Shown in pieces: positions 33,896-43,107 of a stretch of DNA of 64,000 nucleotides (its first letter is position 1; each line of letters opens with the position of its first letter). This DNA comes from an uncultured Bacteroidota bacterium (lineage in GTDB: Bacteria; Bacteroidota; Bacteroidia; NS11-12g; UBA9320), in NCBI GenBank assembly GCA_937124965.1, contig CAKZLB010000040.1, positions 62,001-126,000 of the forward strand, read 5' to 3'. A program made the translations under genes and the position numbers. Below the pieces are notes generated by a model that worked only from the letters and a program-made list of their open reading frames with translations, had not been told where the DNA came from and did no database searches.

Positions 33896-35278
33896 TTATA
33901 AGGTGTACTTAGCGTTTACATAAGGCACTTCAATTGTCTCATAGTCAGACGATAGTACGTCTTTAAGTAATAGTAAGCTTGATTCTTCGCCGTGAGATAA
34001 AAACACTTTCTTTAGTGCACTGTTTTGATTGACTTCTTGAAAATAAGATTGTAACTCTGTTTGGTCTGGATGCGCTGAAAAAACATCTGTCGATGAAATT
34101 GTTGCATAAACTTCGCGATCGTGTTTTTTGATTCGAACAGATCTTCGTCCTTCAAGTAAGTCAGCACCTAAGCTTCCTGGGGTGCAATAACCTGCAATTA
34201 AAATGGTGCAAAGTGGGTTTTGAATATTATTGGCGATATGTCGCTGAATTCTCCCTCCATCTAACATTCCTGCCGATGACACAATAATACTAGGTTCGTA
34301 GTATCGCTGCATACTTTCCTCGTCTTCCTTGTCTTCAATGATGTCTAACTGAGGGAACTTGAATAAATCTCTGTACTCACTTACAAATTTTCTAGACTCA
34401 AGGTTTAGGTATTCAACAAAGTCCTCGTGAATTGCGCCGCTACTTATCCCTAAAGGGCTGTCTGTAAATACACGTATTGGCTTTAACCGTTGCTCTCGAA
34501 ATAGCTTATTAAGCGTAAATAATATTGCTTGTGTTCGACCCACACTGAAGGCGGGAATGATTAGTCGACCTGGTTGATCGATACATGTTTTTGTCACATA
34601 TTCAATTAGTGTTTCCTCTGGACTTCGTTGTTCTTTATGAAATCTAGAACCGTATGTTCCTTCCATCACCAAGTAGTCTAACCCTTTTAATGGTGCTGGT
34701 CTTACCACAACTTTTGCATCAGATTTACCTAAATCACCTGTAAACCCAAGCACCTTGGTTTTACCATTTTCTGTTACCTGAATTCTTATGCTTGCTGCAC
34801 CTAATATATGGCCAGCTGGGACAAACTCAACGGTTAAATGCTGATTGACTTCAAAAGGAGCATTGAACGTAACTGTGACTATATTATCGACAACATCCAT
34901 GACCTGTTTGTGTCCAAATAATCGTCGTGTTGCTTCTTTCTTTTTTCTTTTTTTGTTTACTCTGTTGGCTTCAATATTCGCAGAATCGGTAAGCAGAATA
35001 TCAACCAAAGCAGCTGTTGGTTCAGTGCATAAAATCTTACCTTCGAAGCCGTTTGCATAAAGTGTTGGAAGGTTCCCTGAATGATCTATGTGCGCATGAG
35101 TTAACAATACTAAATCAATGTCTTCTGGGTCGAACGGAAATTTAGCATTGTCTTCCCTTGGGACATCTTTTTCATAGTTTAATCCACAATCTATCAATAC
35201 GTTATATCCAGTTTCTAGACGGAGTAAATACATACTTCCTGTCACTTGTCTCGCCGCACCGTAAAAACCTAATTCCAT
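33896..35278 (-). CDS. beta-CASP metallo-beta-lactamase RNA hydrolase
   Basis: A 460-residue MBL-fold nuclease of the YSH1/CPSF73-like group. The metal motif is HAHIDHSGNLP (H61, H63, D65, H66). The beta-CASP part includes IVSSAGMLDGGRIQRHI, and the RMMBL C-terminal part contains DVFSAHPDQTELQSYF and VFLSHGE. An RNA-processing role is likely from the family; target unknown. ATG start. The 150 bases to gyrA hold only an imperfect inverted repeat (TACCTACA/TGTGGGTA) and probably the gyrA promoter. Confidence 0.9.
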   Translation of the reverse strand: MELGFYGAARQVTGSMYLLRLETGYNVLIDCGLNYEKDVPREDNAKFPFDPEDIDLVLLTHAHIDHSGNLPTLYANGFEGKILCTEPTAALVDILLTDSANIEANRVNKKRKKKEATRRLFGHKQVMDVVDNIVTVTFNAPFEVNQHLTVEFVPAGHILGAASIRIQVTENGKTKVLGFTGDLGKSDAKVVVRPAPLKGLDYLVMEGTYGSRFHKEQRSPEETLIEYVTKTCIDQPGRLIIPAFSVGRTQAILFTLNKLFREQRLKPIRVFTDSPLGISSGAIHEDFVEYLNLESRKFVSEYRDLFKFPQLDIIEDKEDEESMQRYYEPSIIVSSAGMLDGGRIQRHIANNIQNPLCTILIAGYCTPGSLGADLLEGRRSVRIKKHDREVYATISSTDVFSAHPDQTELQSYFQEVNQNSALKKVFLSHGEESSLLLLKDVLSSDYETIEVPYVNAKYTL

Positions 35279-35373
35279 GTAAAGGGTGCAAAGGAAAGAT
35301 TAAAAACGAATAAAGTCGAATGCAATTTTAATAATGATTTTTACCTGAATTTACAACGTGGAAAATATCCTTC

Positions 35374-36513
35374 TTACCACTGTGCAATCTGGAGTTTTTG
35401 GATGCTCACAGCACTGTCTTTTTTGAGCTTGACGATGTACATGTCATTCAAAATTTCAGGTAGCTTAATGGTTTTTGATTCAATATTTTTCAGCTGATAA
35501 ACCAACTGACCTGATGTCGTCCAAATTTCTAATTCATCTGGTTGAAATTCGTTAGTTTGAATGTGTCGGTTAGCCGGATTTGGGAAAATAGAACTTTGAG
35601 TTTGTAATAACTCATTTATACCACTGTACTTTGGAATTTGAGCAAAATGAACAGCAGAGGAAATGGAGAGCTTGACAGCTTCCTTAAATGAAACAGTGTC
35701 CATATTTCCTAAAGAATCAGCAGCAGAATGACCAAAGCGATCATTTGCGTATTGGTAAAGTCCTGTTACGGTGTATCCTTGATTTTCAAATGGAACATAA
35801 TCACTGCCTGTAACTATTCCAATTTGAGGTTCCAATGATGTGTATAATCTAGCTAGCTGTGCTATCGTATCTGTAATTAGCCAACTGCGACCATTGTTAG
35901 ACATTGGAGAGTTGTTTTCATCTCGCTCACAAATAATCTTATCGTTGCCACTCTCCCCTTTCGTTCCGCCTATTTGGTCAATATTTAAAACTAAGTATAA
36001 AAGAGAGTCTTGATTGTTTAACGTCTGATTAACATAGTATTGACTTCCTGTATATCCTTCTTCCTCACCATCAAAATTGATGAATTTTATGGTTCGTATA
36101 GTTGTAAGGTCAGCTATTAATCGCGCTGTTTCCAAAATTGCTGCAACGCCAGAACCATTGTCGTTAGCCCCTACTCCACCTCGTGTATCATAATGTCCGC
36201 AAACAATTATGTATTCATTTGATTGACCTTGCTTTGTGACAACTATGTTGTTGTACGTGCGATTATTCTTTTCGAAGGAGTCGATTAGTATATTGGTATA
36301 CCCATAAGACGAGTACTGATTAATAAGCCATGATTTGGTTTGATTAATTTGATCACTTCCAGGTGTTTTTAAACCAAACTGTTCGAAGTTTCGTATTCGT
36401 TCAACAGATTGATCAGAGCTATTGACCAATTTGTTTATGTTTGGATTGTACTTCTGACAGAAAGCAGAAAAACTAATTCCAAGAAACAAGAACGTTACAA
36501 AGTACTTACTCAC
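35374..36513 (-). CDS. M28-family zinc aminopeptidase with T9SS sorting domain
   Basis: A 379-residue secreted peptidase. Signal peptide 1-19 (ending SAFCQ). The M28 zinc residues are visible: H107 and D109 (CGHYDTRGG), D118 (GANDNGSGVA), E150/E151 (NFDGEEEGY), an Asp in LNIDQIGG and a His in RFGHSAADSLG. The C-terminal 75 residues (from PNPANRHI) form a type A T9SS sorting domain, so it should be exported and surface-bound or released. GTG start overlapping the tsaE stop by 4 bases. It lies third in the porX-tsaE operon. Confidence 0.88.
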   Translation of the reverse strand: MSKYFVTFLFLGISFSAFCQKYNPNINKLVNSSDQSVERIRNFEQFGLKTPGSDQINQTKSWLINQYSSYGYTNILIDSFEKNNRTYNNIVVTKQGQSNEYIIVCGHYDTRGGVGANDNGSGVAAILETARLIADLTTIRTIKFINFDGEEEGYTGSQYYVNQTLNNQDSLLYLVLNIDQIGGTKGESGNDKIICERDENNSPMSNNGRSWLITDTIAQLARLYTSLEPQIGIVTGSDYVPFENQGYTVTGLYQYANDRFGHSAADSLGNMDTVSFKEAVKLSISSAVHFAQIPKYSGINELLQTQSSIFPNPANRHIQTNEFQPDELEIWTTSGQLVYQLKNIESKTIKLPEILNDMYIVKLKKDSAVSIQKLQIAQW

Positions 36514-36923
36514 TTTACAAAAATACGTCTCGCTCCTGTTTTATCCGCAGTGATGTTGACTTCAAGTACATCATACTCGTGCCATATTTCCTCCGCCATT
36601 TCAGGCCATTCAATCAAACAGATATTACCTGAGTCCAGTACTTCATACAGACCAAATTCATATATTTCCTGAATATCTTTTATTCGATATAGGTCTACAT
36701 GGTATACCGTAGAAGACTTTGCATCATACTCATTGATAATACTAAAACTAGGACTACTCATGGATCCAAGTACGCCTAGTTTCGTACAAATTTGTTTAAT
36801 CAGCGTCGTTTTTCCAGCACCTAAATCACCCCGAAATAAAACGATTTTTTTGGATTGAATACTTTCCAACAATTCAGAAGCAACGTTGCCTAAATCTGAC
36901 TCATTGTCTACTGTTACATTCAT
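36510..36923 (-). CDS. tsaE: tRNA threonylcarbamoyladenosine biosynthesis ATPase TsaE
   Basis: A 137-residue P-loop ATPase that supports TsaB-TsaD in making the t6A37 modification of tRNA. Walker A is GDLGAGKTTLI (K38), and the family segments SSPSFSIINEYD and VYHVDLYRI follow. Length is normal. It overlaps porX by one base (TAATG) and the M28 gene by four, so the three form a translationally coupled unit. porX and tsaE are neighbours in many Bacteroidota. Confidence 0.93.
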   Translation of the reverse strand: MNVTVDNESDLGNVASELLESIQSKKIVLFRGDLGAGKTTLIKQICTKLGVLGSMSSPSFSIINEYDAKSSTVYHVDLYRIKDIQEIYEFGLYEVLDSGNICLIEWPEMAEEIWHEYDVLEVNITADKTGARRIFVK

Positions 36924-38476
36924 TACTTGCTGGTCAGTTTTATCAATGGTATCATCATTTCTTCAATGCTAATTCCACCATGTTGTATTGTATTTCTATA
37001 ATACTTTGCATAATGGTTTAAGTTATTTGGGTAAACAAAGAAGTCTGCATTTTTGCAGAAAATAAAATTTGAGCTTAGATGTTGTTCAGGCAAGCCAGCT
37101 TTGTGTGGATCTTTAATTTGGAACACCTCTTTTTTATTAAAATCTAAGTTTCGTCCAGTCTTATACCGCAAATTGGTTGTGGTCTTTCTGTCGCCAATTA
37201 CTTTTACAGGGTCGGAGACTTTCACTGAACCGTGATCGGTGGTTATAATAACTTTTGCTTTCTGCTCTGAAATTCGTTTCAACGCTTCGTACAACGGACT
37301 ATGTTCAAACCATGAAAGAGTCAGCGACCGATATGCAGCCTCATCTTCGGCAAGCTCTCGCATCACCTTGTTATCAGTACGAGCATGTGACAACGTATCA
37401 ACAAAATTGTAAACAACTACATTTAAATCGTTGTCAAACATATTTGGAATTTCATCAACAAGGTCTTTTCCTTGATTGAGATGCACAATTTTTTTGTAAC
37501 TAGTTTTTGCATTTACACGTAACCTGCCCAGCAAATCATTTAAGAAATGCTCTTCATGTAGGTTTTTGCCGCCATCCTCTTCATCGTTACTCCACATTTT
37601 AGGGAAACGCTTTTCAATGTCTCTTGGAAGCAAACCAGCAAATATGCTGTTTCTACAATATTGCGTTGTCGTTGGCAGAATACTTAAGTACATATCCTCA
37701 TCTTCCACTCTAAACATTTGAGCAATAAGAGGTTGTATAAATCTCCATTGATCAAACCTCAAGTTGTCAATCATAAATAAAAAGACAGGCTCATTCCCAA
37801 GCTCTGGAACAATCTTACGAGTCATAAGCGTATGAGACATTGTAGGTGCCTTTTCATTGTCATAATCAAGGAAGTCGATATAATTCTTCTCAATGTACTT
37901 TGAAAACTCTCTATTTGTCTCACTTTTTTGAGTTTCCATCACCTCTTCCATCCCCGTTTCGTTGCTCTTTTGAATTTCTAATTCATAGTAAACCAGTTTT
38001 TTGTAAATGGCTTTCCACTGATCAAAATCCATATGGTCCATTAGGGCCATCATAATGTTACGAAACTCTTGTTGATACTTAGAAGTAACTTTTTCAGTAA
38101 CCAATCGCTTGTTGTCCACTGCTTTTTTAATGGACATTAAAATCTGGTTTGGGTTTACAGGTTTAATTAAGTAATCCTCGATTTTTGAACCAATGGCGTC
38201 TTCCATAATATGTTCCTCTTCACTTTTCGTAATCATTATTACAGGAAGGTCTTCGCGTAGTTCTTTTATTTGGCTTAATGCATCAAGTCCGCTTATTCCT
38301 GGCATGTTCTCATCCAAGAAAACCAGATCAAATTGAGTTGTTTTAACATTTTCAACAGCATCAATGCCATTGTTTACTGTGGATACATCGTATCCTTTAG
38401 CTTCTAGAAATAAAATATGTGGTTTTAGCAGTTCGATTTCATCGTCTGCCCAAAGGATTTTAATTTTTGACATCAA
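36923..38476 (-). CDS. porX: PorX: response regulator with PglZ effector domain
   Basis: A 517-residue two-domain regulator of type IX secretion. The receiver domain (1-125) has the acidic pair D11-D12 and phosphoacceptor D55 in FLDENMPG. A helical linker (about 125-205) follows, then a PglZ domain of the alkaline-phosphatase superfamily (about 205-510) with FMIDNLRFDQW, VVYNFVDTLSHARTD and IITTDHGSVKVSD as likely metal-binding segments. In Porphyromonas PorX works with the kinase PorY and sigma factor SigP, and its PglZ domain hydrolyses oligonucleotides. PorY is not in this window. ATG start; divergent from the HD gene. Confidence 0.93.
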   Translation of the reverse strand: MMSKIKILWADDEIELLKPHILFLEAKGYDVSTVNNGIDAVENVKTTQFDLVFLDENMPGISGLDALSQIKELREDLPVIMITKSEEEHIMEDAIGSKIEDYLIKPVNPNQILMSIKKAVDNKRLVTEKVTSKYQQEFRNIMMALMDHMDFDQWKAIYKKLVYYELEIQKSNETGMEEVMETQKSETNREFSKYIEKNYIDFLDYDNEKAPTMSHTLMTRKIVPELGNEPVFLFMIDNLRFDQWRFIQPLIAQMFRVEDEDMYLSILPTTTQYCRNSIFAGLLPRDIEKRFPKMWSNDEEDGGKNLHEEHFLNDLLGRLRVNAKTSYKKIVHLNQGKDLVDEIPNMFDNDLNVVVYNFVDTLSHARTDNKVMRELAEDEAAYRSLTLSWFEHSPLYEALKRISEQKAKVIITTDHGSVKVSDPVKVIGDRKTTTNLRYKTGRNLDFNKKEVFQIKDPHKAGLPEQHLSSNFIFCKNADFFVYPNNLNHYAKYYRNTIQHGGISIEEMMIPLIKLTSK

Positions 38477-38538
38477 ATAGGGTTAAATTTATTACTTAAC
38501 TGCAAAGGTGTTAAGCTTAGTACAAGGTTAAGCAACCT

Positions 38539-39831
38539 ATGGACAAAAAGATGCGATTAACAGACAAAAAATATCCAATCACTCATTTGAGAAACAAGTT
38601 TAGTTTTGCAGCAGTGAATAGAAAAAAAATAATTAACGACCCTGTTTACGGTTTTATTTCGATTCGGAGTGAACTCGTTTTTTCGCTAATTGAGCACCCA
38701 TATTTTCAGCGCTTAAGGAGAATAAAGCAACTTGGATTAACTAACTTAATTTATCCTGGGGCAAATCATACCCGATTTCATCATGCTCTTGGAGCGATGC
38801 ACTTAATGACTAAGGCTATAAATGTTTTAAAGTCAAAAGGAGTCGAGATAACTACAGAAGAAGAAGAAGCCGCTCAAATTGCTATTTTACTGCATGATAT
38901 TGGCCACGGGCCTTTTAGTCATGTTATGGAGCATGCATTCGTTCATGAAGTCAATCATGAAGAAATTTCATTGGCTTTCATGCATGAATTAAACGATCAG
39001 TTTGATTCACAATTAAGTTGTGCTATTGATATATTTAAGAATACCTACTCTAAAAAGTTCTTACATCAATTAGTTTCTAGTCAACTAGATGTTGACCGAT
39101 TAGACTACTTAACCAGAGACAGTTTTTATACGGGGGTCTCTGAAGGTATTGTCGGTCTTGAGCGAATTATAGAGATGTTGAATGTGAAAAACGACCAATT
39201 GGTTATCGACGAAAAAGGGATTTACTCAGTAGAGAAATTTATCGTTGCTCGACGGTTAATGTACTGGCAGGTCTACCTCCACAAAACAGCCGTCGCTGCG
39301 GATACTGTTTTGTTGAGTGCCCTTAAAAGAGCACGAGAATTAGCATTAGAGGGAACAACTATTTTTACACTACCAACGATTGACTATTTCTTGAAAAATC
39401 ACATTACAGGTGATCAAATATCATCATCAAAAGAGGTGTTACATACCTTTAGTCTAATTGATGATTTAGACGTAATGGTATGTTTAAAAAACTGGCAAAA
39501 TGAAAGCGACTTTGTACTCTCGTATTTGTCTAAATCACTGGTAAACAGAAAATTGCCAAAGATTCATATACTTGATGAACCTGCTACTGATGAAGTTTTA
39601 AACAACACAATCAATAACCTCTCTGATAAGCTTAGAATCAGCGAGAAAGAAGCTTCGTACTTGGTACAATCTGGAGTGCTTAAAAACTCAGCATATCAAT
39701 CTGGAGACGAGACAATTATGATTTTAACAAAAAGTGGCGAATTGATTGACCTAGCTACTGCGTCTGTTAACTACAATTTTGTGAGTGCTAATAGCATTGC
39801 TACAAAGTATTTCGTTTCGAGCCCAAAATAA
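38539..39831 (+). CDS. HD-domain phosphohydrolase
   Basis: A 430-residue protein of the COG1078 HD hydrolase family, related to dNTP triphosphohydrolases. Motifs in order are HTRFHHALGAMHL (about 77-89), ILLHDIGHGPFSH with H119-D120, and LDVDRLDYLTRDSFYTGV (about 185-202), the complete HD metal set. The nucleotide substrate is unknown. ATG start. It precedes lpxD by 27 bases; this neighbourhood (HD - lpxD - lpxC/fabZ - lpxA) is usual for Bacteroidota. Confidence 0.88.
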   Translation: MDKKMRLTDKKYPITHLRNKFSFAAVNRKKIINDPVYGFISIRSELVFSLIEHPYFQRLRRIKQLGLTNLIYPGANHTRFHHALGAMHLMTKAINVLKSKGVEITTEEEEAAQIAILLHDIGHGPFSHVMEHAFVHEVNHEEISLAFMHELNDQFDSQLSCAIDIFKNTYSKKFLHQLVSSQLDVDRLDYLTRDSFYTGVSEGIVGLERIIEMLNVKNDQLVIDEKGIYSVEKFIVARRLMYWQVYLHKTAVAADTVLLSALKRARELALEGTTIFTLPTIDYFLKNHITGDQISSSKEVLHTFSLIDDLDVMVCLKNWQNESDFVLSYLSKSLVNRKLPKIHILDEPATDEVLNNTINNLSDKLRISEKEASYLVQSGVLKNSAYQSGDETIMILTKSGELIDLATASVNYNFVSANSIATKYFVSSPK

Positions 39832-39834
39832 TTT

Positions 39835-39842
39835 TAACTTTG
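39835..39842 (+). promoter_or_regulatory. -7 promoter box (TAACTTTG) of the lpx operon
   Basis: Exact TAnnTTTG match, 16 bases before the lpxD TTG start, just after the HD gene stop. Confidence 0.5.
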
Positions 39843-39858
39843 CCTAAATTTTAAGCAT

Positions 39859-40896
39859 TTGAGAACTTTATTGGTTGCCGAACTGGCTGATTTTTTGGAA
39901 GGAGAGCTAAACGGCCCCAATGTTGAAACCGTATTTGGCGTTTCGAAAATTGACCAACCTATCGAAGGGTCTCTTTCTTTTTTAGCTAACGAAAAATACG
40001 AAGAACACTTGTACCAAACCTCGGCTAGTGTTGTGCTTGTAAATAAAGATTTTACACCATCAAAAGAGGTGACATTGACCTTGCTTCGTGTCCAAGATCC
40101 TTACATGGCTTTTTGTAAAGTACTCAATCAATATTTCAACCCAGGGGTCGCAAAATCTGGCATTGAAAACGGTGCTACTTTAGCAAAATCAGCCAAGATT
40201 GGTGAGTATTGTTATGTAGGTGCCAATACGTATATTGATGAAGGTGCGACCATAGGTTCAAATGTTAAGATTTTTCCAAATTGTTTTATTGGCTCAGGAG
40301 TAACAATTGGTGATAATTGTTTGATTTATGCAAACGTTAGCATTTACAATGATTGTGTGTTGGGCTCTAATACCATCGTACATTCTGGTTCAGTTATAGG
40401 TTGTGATGGATTTGGTCATGCACCTCAGAAAGACGGTAGCTATGTTAAAATTCCTCAAATAGGCAATGTTATTATCGGTTCAGATGTCGAAATAGGTTCG
40501 AATTGTTCCATAGATAGAGCTACGATGGGGTCTACAATCATTCATGATGGAGTTCGATTAGACAATTTAATCCAAGTGGCACATAATGTTGAAATTGGAA
40601 AGCATACAGTTATAGCTGCTCAAACGGGAATTTCAGGAAGCACCTCTCTCGGCTCAAATTGTGTTGTTGGTGGTCAGGTTGGATTTGCTGGTCACTTAAG
40701 CATCGCAAAGGGCACGCAAATAGGTGCTCAAAGTGGACTTGGCAAAAACGTGGTCGAAGAGAATACACGCTTATTTGGAAGTCCAGTGCAACCGCTTAAA
40801 GATGAGTTAAAAAGTCAAGTAATATTTAGAGACTTACCTAATCTAAAGTCTCGGGTAGATTCATTAGAAAAAAAAATTAATACAAAAGAGGATTAA
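39859..40896 (+). CDS. lpxD: UDP-3-O-acylglucosamine N-acyltransferase
   Basis: LpxD (345 residues) adds the second acyl chain during lipid A synthesis. An N-terminal uridine-binding domain (1-100) with SLSFLANEKYEEHL is followed by left-handed beta-helix hexapeptide repeats (about 105-315) with the catalytic His H242 in QVAHNVEIGKH. A C-terminal helix completes it. The start is TTG; no ATG or GTG is placed plausibly. One base separates its stop from lpxC-fabZ. Confidence 0.93.
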   Translation: MRTLLVAELADFLEGELNGPNVETVFGVSKIDQPIEGSLSFLANEKYEEHLYQTSASVVLVNKDFTPSKEVTLTLLRVQDPYMAFCKVLNQYFNPGVAKSGIENGATLAKSAKIGEYCYVGANTYIDEGATIGSNVKIFPNCFIGSGVTIGDNCLIYANVSIYNDCVLGSNTIVHSGSVIGCDGFGHAPQKDGSYVKIPQIGNVIIGSDVEIGSNCSIDRATMGSTIIHDGVRLDNLIQVAHNVEIGKHTVIAAQTGISGSTSLGSNCVVGGQVGFAGHLSIAKGTQIGAQSGLGKNVVEENTRLFGSPVQPLKDELKSQVIFRDLPNLKSRVDSLEKKINTKED

Positions 40897-40897
40897 T

Positions 40898-42304
40898 ATG
40901 GAGAAGTTGCAAACGACGATTAAAGAGTCATTTACAGTTTCGGGGACTGGTTTACATACAGGAGGGTCCGTGAATATGACCTTTTTACCTGCACCTGAAG
41001 ATCATGGATACAAGTTTCAACGAATTGATTTGCCTGATCAACCTATTGTTGACGCATTAGTAGATTACGTTGTAGATGTATCGCGAGGTACAACGCTTGA
41101 GCAAAATGGAGCACGAATTAATACAGTAGAACATGTACTTGCTGCACTTGCAGGTTTGGAAATTGACAATGTTTTAGTTCAATTGGATTCATCTGAAACT
41201 CCAATAATGGATGGAAGCTCTGCTCCTTTTGTTGCAAAATTAAAGGAGGTAGGAATTGTTGATCAAACTAAAGAAAGAGAGTATTTCGAAATTCCATATA
41301 ACATTTCGTACGAAGAGGAAGAACGAGGTGTTGAGATGGTGGCAATGCCGTTGGATGATTATCGCCTAACGGTGATGATTGATTACAACTCTCCAGTTCT
41401 AGGAAGTCAGCATGCTTCAATTACAAACCTTAACGAATTTGATTCAGAAATTTCTAGTTGTCGAACTTTTTGCTTTCTGCATGAACTAGAAATGTTGGTT
41501 GATAATAACCTTATTAAAGGCGGAGACCTGAACAATGCTATTGTTATTGTCGACAGAGTCATTGAGGATGGAGAGTTAGACCAATTGGCTAAACTATTTA
41601 ATAAACCAAGGGTAGAAGTTAAAAAAGAAGGAATTTTAAACAATGTTGAGTTGCGTTTTCAAAACGAACCAGCACGGCATAAACTTCTAGATATGATTGG
41701 GGATTTAGCGTTAATTGGAACACCGTTGAAGGCACAAATAATGGCTGCAAGACCCGGGCATGCTGCAAATGTTGAATTTGCGAAAAAAATCAAAAAAATT
41801 ATTGAAAAAACTAAAAAGGAAAAGGAACGAATGAAGAACGTACCACAATATGATCCAAACGTCGAACCTATTTTCAATTATCAGCAGATTGAAAAAATAC
41901 TTCCACACACCTTTCCCTTTTTATTAGTAGATAAGGTTTTGCAGATTGATGACAAGTCAATTGTTGGGGTGAAAAACATTACTGGTGATCAGTATTTTTT
42001 TCAAGGGCACTTTCAAGGTGAGCCACTTATGCCTGGAGTTCTTCAGTTGGAAGCGATGGCTCAAGCTGGTGGCGTTTTAGTCCTTCATGACAAAGAGTTT
42101 CCATCAAAATGGAGTACATATTTTGTAAAGATTGAAAATGCCAAATTTAAAGGCAAGGTTGTTCCTGGTGATAGTTTAATCATTAAGATGGAATTAAGAG
42201 CACCAATACGTCGTGGTTTGTGCCTGATGCATGGAGAGGCATTTGTTGGTAGCAAATTAGTATGTGAAGCTGATATGATGGCTCAAATAGTAGAGAATAA
42301 ATAA
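40898..42304 (+). CDS. lpxC/fabZ: bifunctional LpxC deacetylase / FabZ dehydratase
   Basis: A 468-residue fusion. LpxC (1-310), the committed zinc deacetylase of lipid A synthesis, shows H79 in TVEHVLAALAGLEID and the later zinc ligands in ARHKLLDMIGDLALIG. FabZ (about 325-468), the 3-hydroxyacyl-ACP dehydratase of fatty acid synthesis, has a catalytic His in KILPHTFPFLLVD and Glu in PLMPGVLQLEAMAQAGG. A charged linker joins them. This fusion is characteristic of Bacteroidota and couples lipid A and fatty acid supply. Confidence 0.95.
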   Translation: MEKLQTTIKESFTVSGTGLHTGGSVNMTFLPAPEDHGYKFQRIDLPDQPIVDALVDYVVDVSRGTTLEQNGARINTVEHVLAALAGLEIDNVLVQLDSSETPIMDGSSAPFVAKLKEVGIVDQTKEREYFEIPYNISYEEEERGVEMVAMPLDDYRLTVMIDYNSPVLGSQHASITNLNEFDSEISSCRTFCFLHELEMLVDNNLIKGGDLNNAIVIVDRVIEDGELDQLAKLFNKPRVEVKKEGILNNVELRFQNEPARHKLLDMIGDLALIGTPLKAQIMAARPGHAANVEFAKKIKKIIEKTKKEKERMKNVPQYDPNVEPIFNYQQIEKILPHTFPFLLVDKVLQIDDKSIVGVKNITGDQYFFQGHFQGEPLMPGVLQLEAMAQAGGVLVLHDKEFPSKWSTYFVKIENAKFKGKVVPGDSLIIKMELRAPIRRGLCLMHGEAFVGSKLVCEADMMAQIVENK

Positions 42305-42306
42305 GT

Positions 42307-42314
42307 TACTTTTG
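42307..42314 (+). promoter_or_regulatory. possible internal promoter box (TACTTTTG) before lpxA
   Basis: Exact TAnnTTTG match ending 5 bases before the lpxA ATG. It would allow separate transcription of lpxA within the lpx operon. Confidence 0.4.
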
Positions 42315-42319
42315 TCGAA

Positions 42320-43102
42320 ATGATTCAACCATTAGCATACGTTAATCCAGAAGCGAAAATTGCCAACAATGTTGTTGTCGAACCTTTTGTGACCATTCAT
42401 AAAAACGTTGAAATAGGAGAAGGTTCTTGGATTGGTTCCAATGTAACAATTATGGAGGGCGCTCGAATTGGTAAAAATTGTAAAATTTTCCCAGGCGCTG
42501 TTATATCTGCAATTCCTCAGGACTTAAAGTTTAACGGGGAAGACACAACTACAGAGATAGGCGACAATACTACTATAAGAGAATGTGTAACAATTAATAG
42601 AGGGACAGTAGCCAAAGGAAAAACGGTTGTTGGTGAAAACTGCTTGCTCATGGCATATTCACATATTGCTCATGATTGTGTTTTAGGCAACAATGTAATA
42701 ATTGGTAACGCATCTCAAATTGCAGGTGAAGTTGTTATCCAAGATTTTGCTATTCTCAGTGGCTTGGTTGCAGTGCATCAATTCGTAAACATTGGCCCAC
42801 ATGTAATGATTAGTGGTGGAAGTTTAGTGCGTAAAGACGTTCCTCCCTATACAAAAGCAGCTAGAGAACCGTTATCATACGAAGGTGTAAATTCTATTGG
42901 TCTTCGGCGTCGCGGTTTTACTTCCGAAAAAATATCTGAAATTCAGGAAATTTACAGAATGTTGTATTTGCGTGGTTTAAACAATGCAAAAGCATTAGCG
43001 AAAATTGAAGCAGAAATGCCTGCTACGAGAGAACGCGATGAAATCATCAGCTTCATTAAAAGTTCTGATCGTGGCATTATGAAAGGTTTCCTTTCAAGAT
43101 AG
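42320..43102 (+). CDS. lpxA: UDP-N-acetylglucosamine O-acyltransferase
   Basis: LpxA (260 residues) transfers a 3-hydroxyacyl chain from ACP to UDP-GlcNAc, the first lipid A step. Left-handed beta-helix repeats run from residue 10 to about 185, with the catalytic His H118 in SHIAHDCVLGNN. GGSLVRKDVPPYTKAAREPL and the helical C-terminus are typical of LpxA. ATG start; the ABC ATPase gene follows 5 bases later. Confidence 0.94.
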   Translation: MIQPLAYVNPEAKIANNVVVEPFVTIHKNVEIGEGSWIGSNVTIMEGARIGKNCKIFPGAVISAIPQDLKFNGEDTTTEIGDNTTIRECVTINRGTVAKGKTVVGENCLLMAYSHIAHDCVLGNNVIIGNASQIAGEVVIQDFAILSGLVAVHQFVNIGPHVMISGGSLVRKDVPPYTKAAREPLSYEGVNSIGLRRRGFTSEKISEIQEIYRMLYLRGLNNAKALAKIEAEMPATRERDEIISFIKSSDRGIMKGFLSR

Positions 43103-43107
43103 TATAA

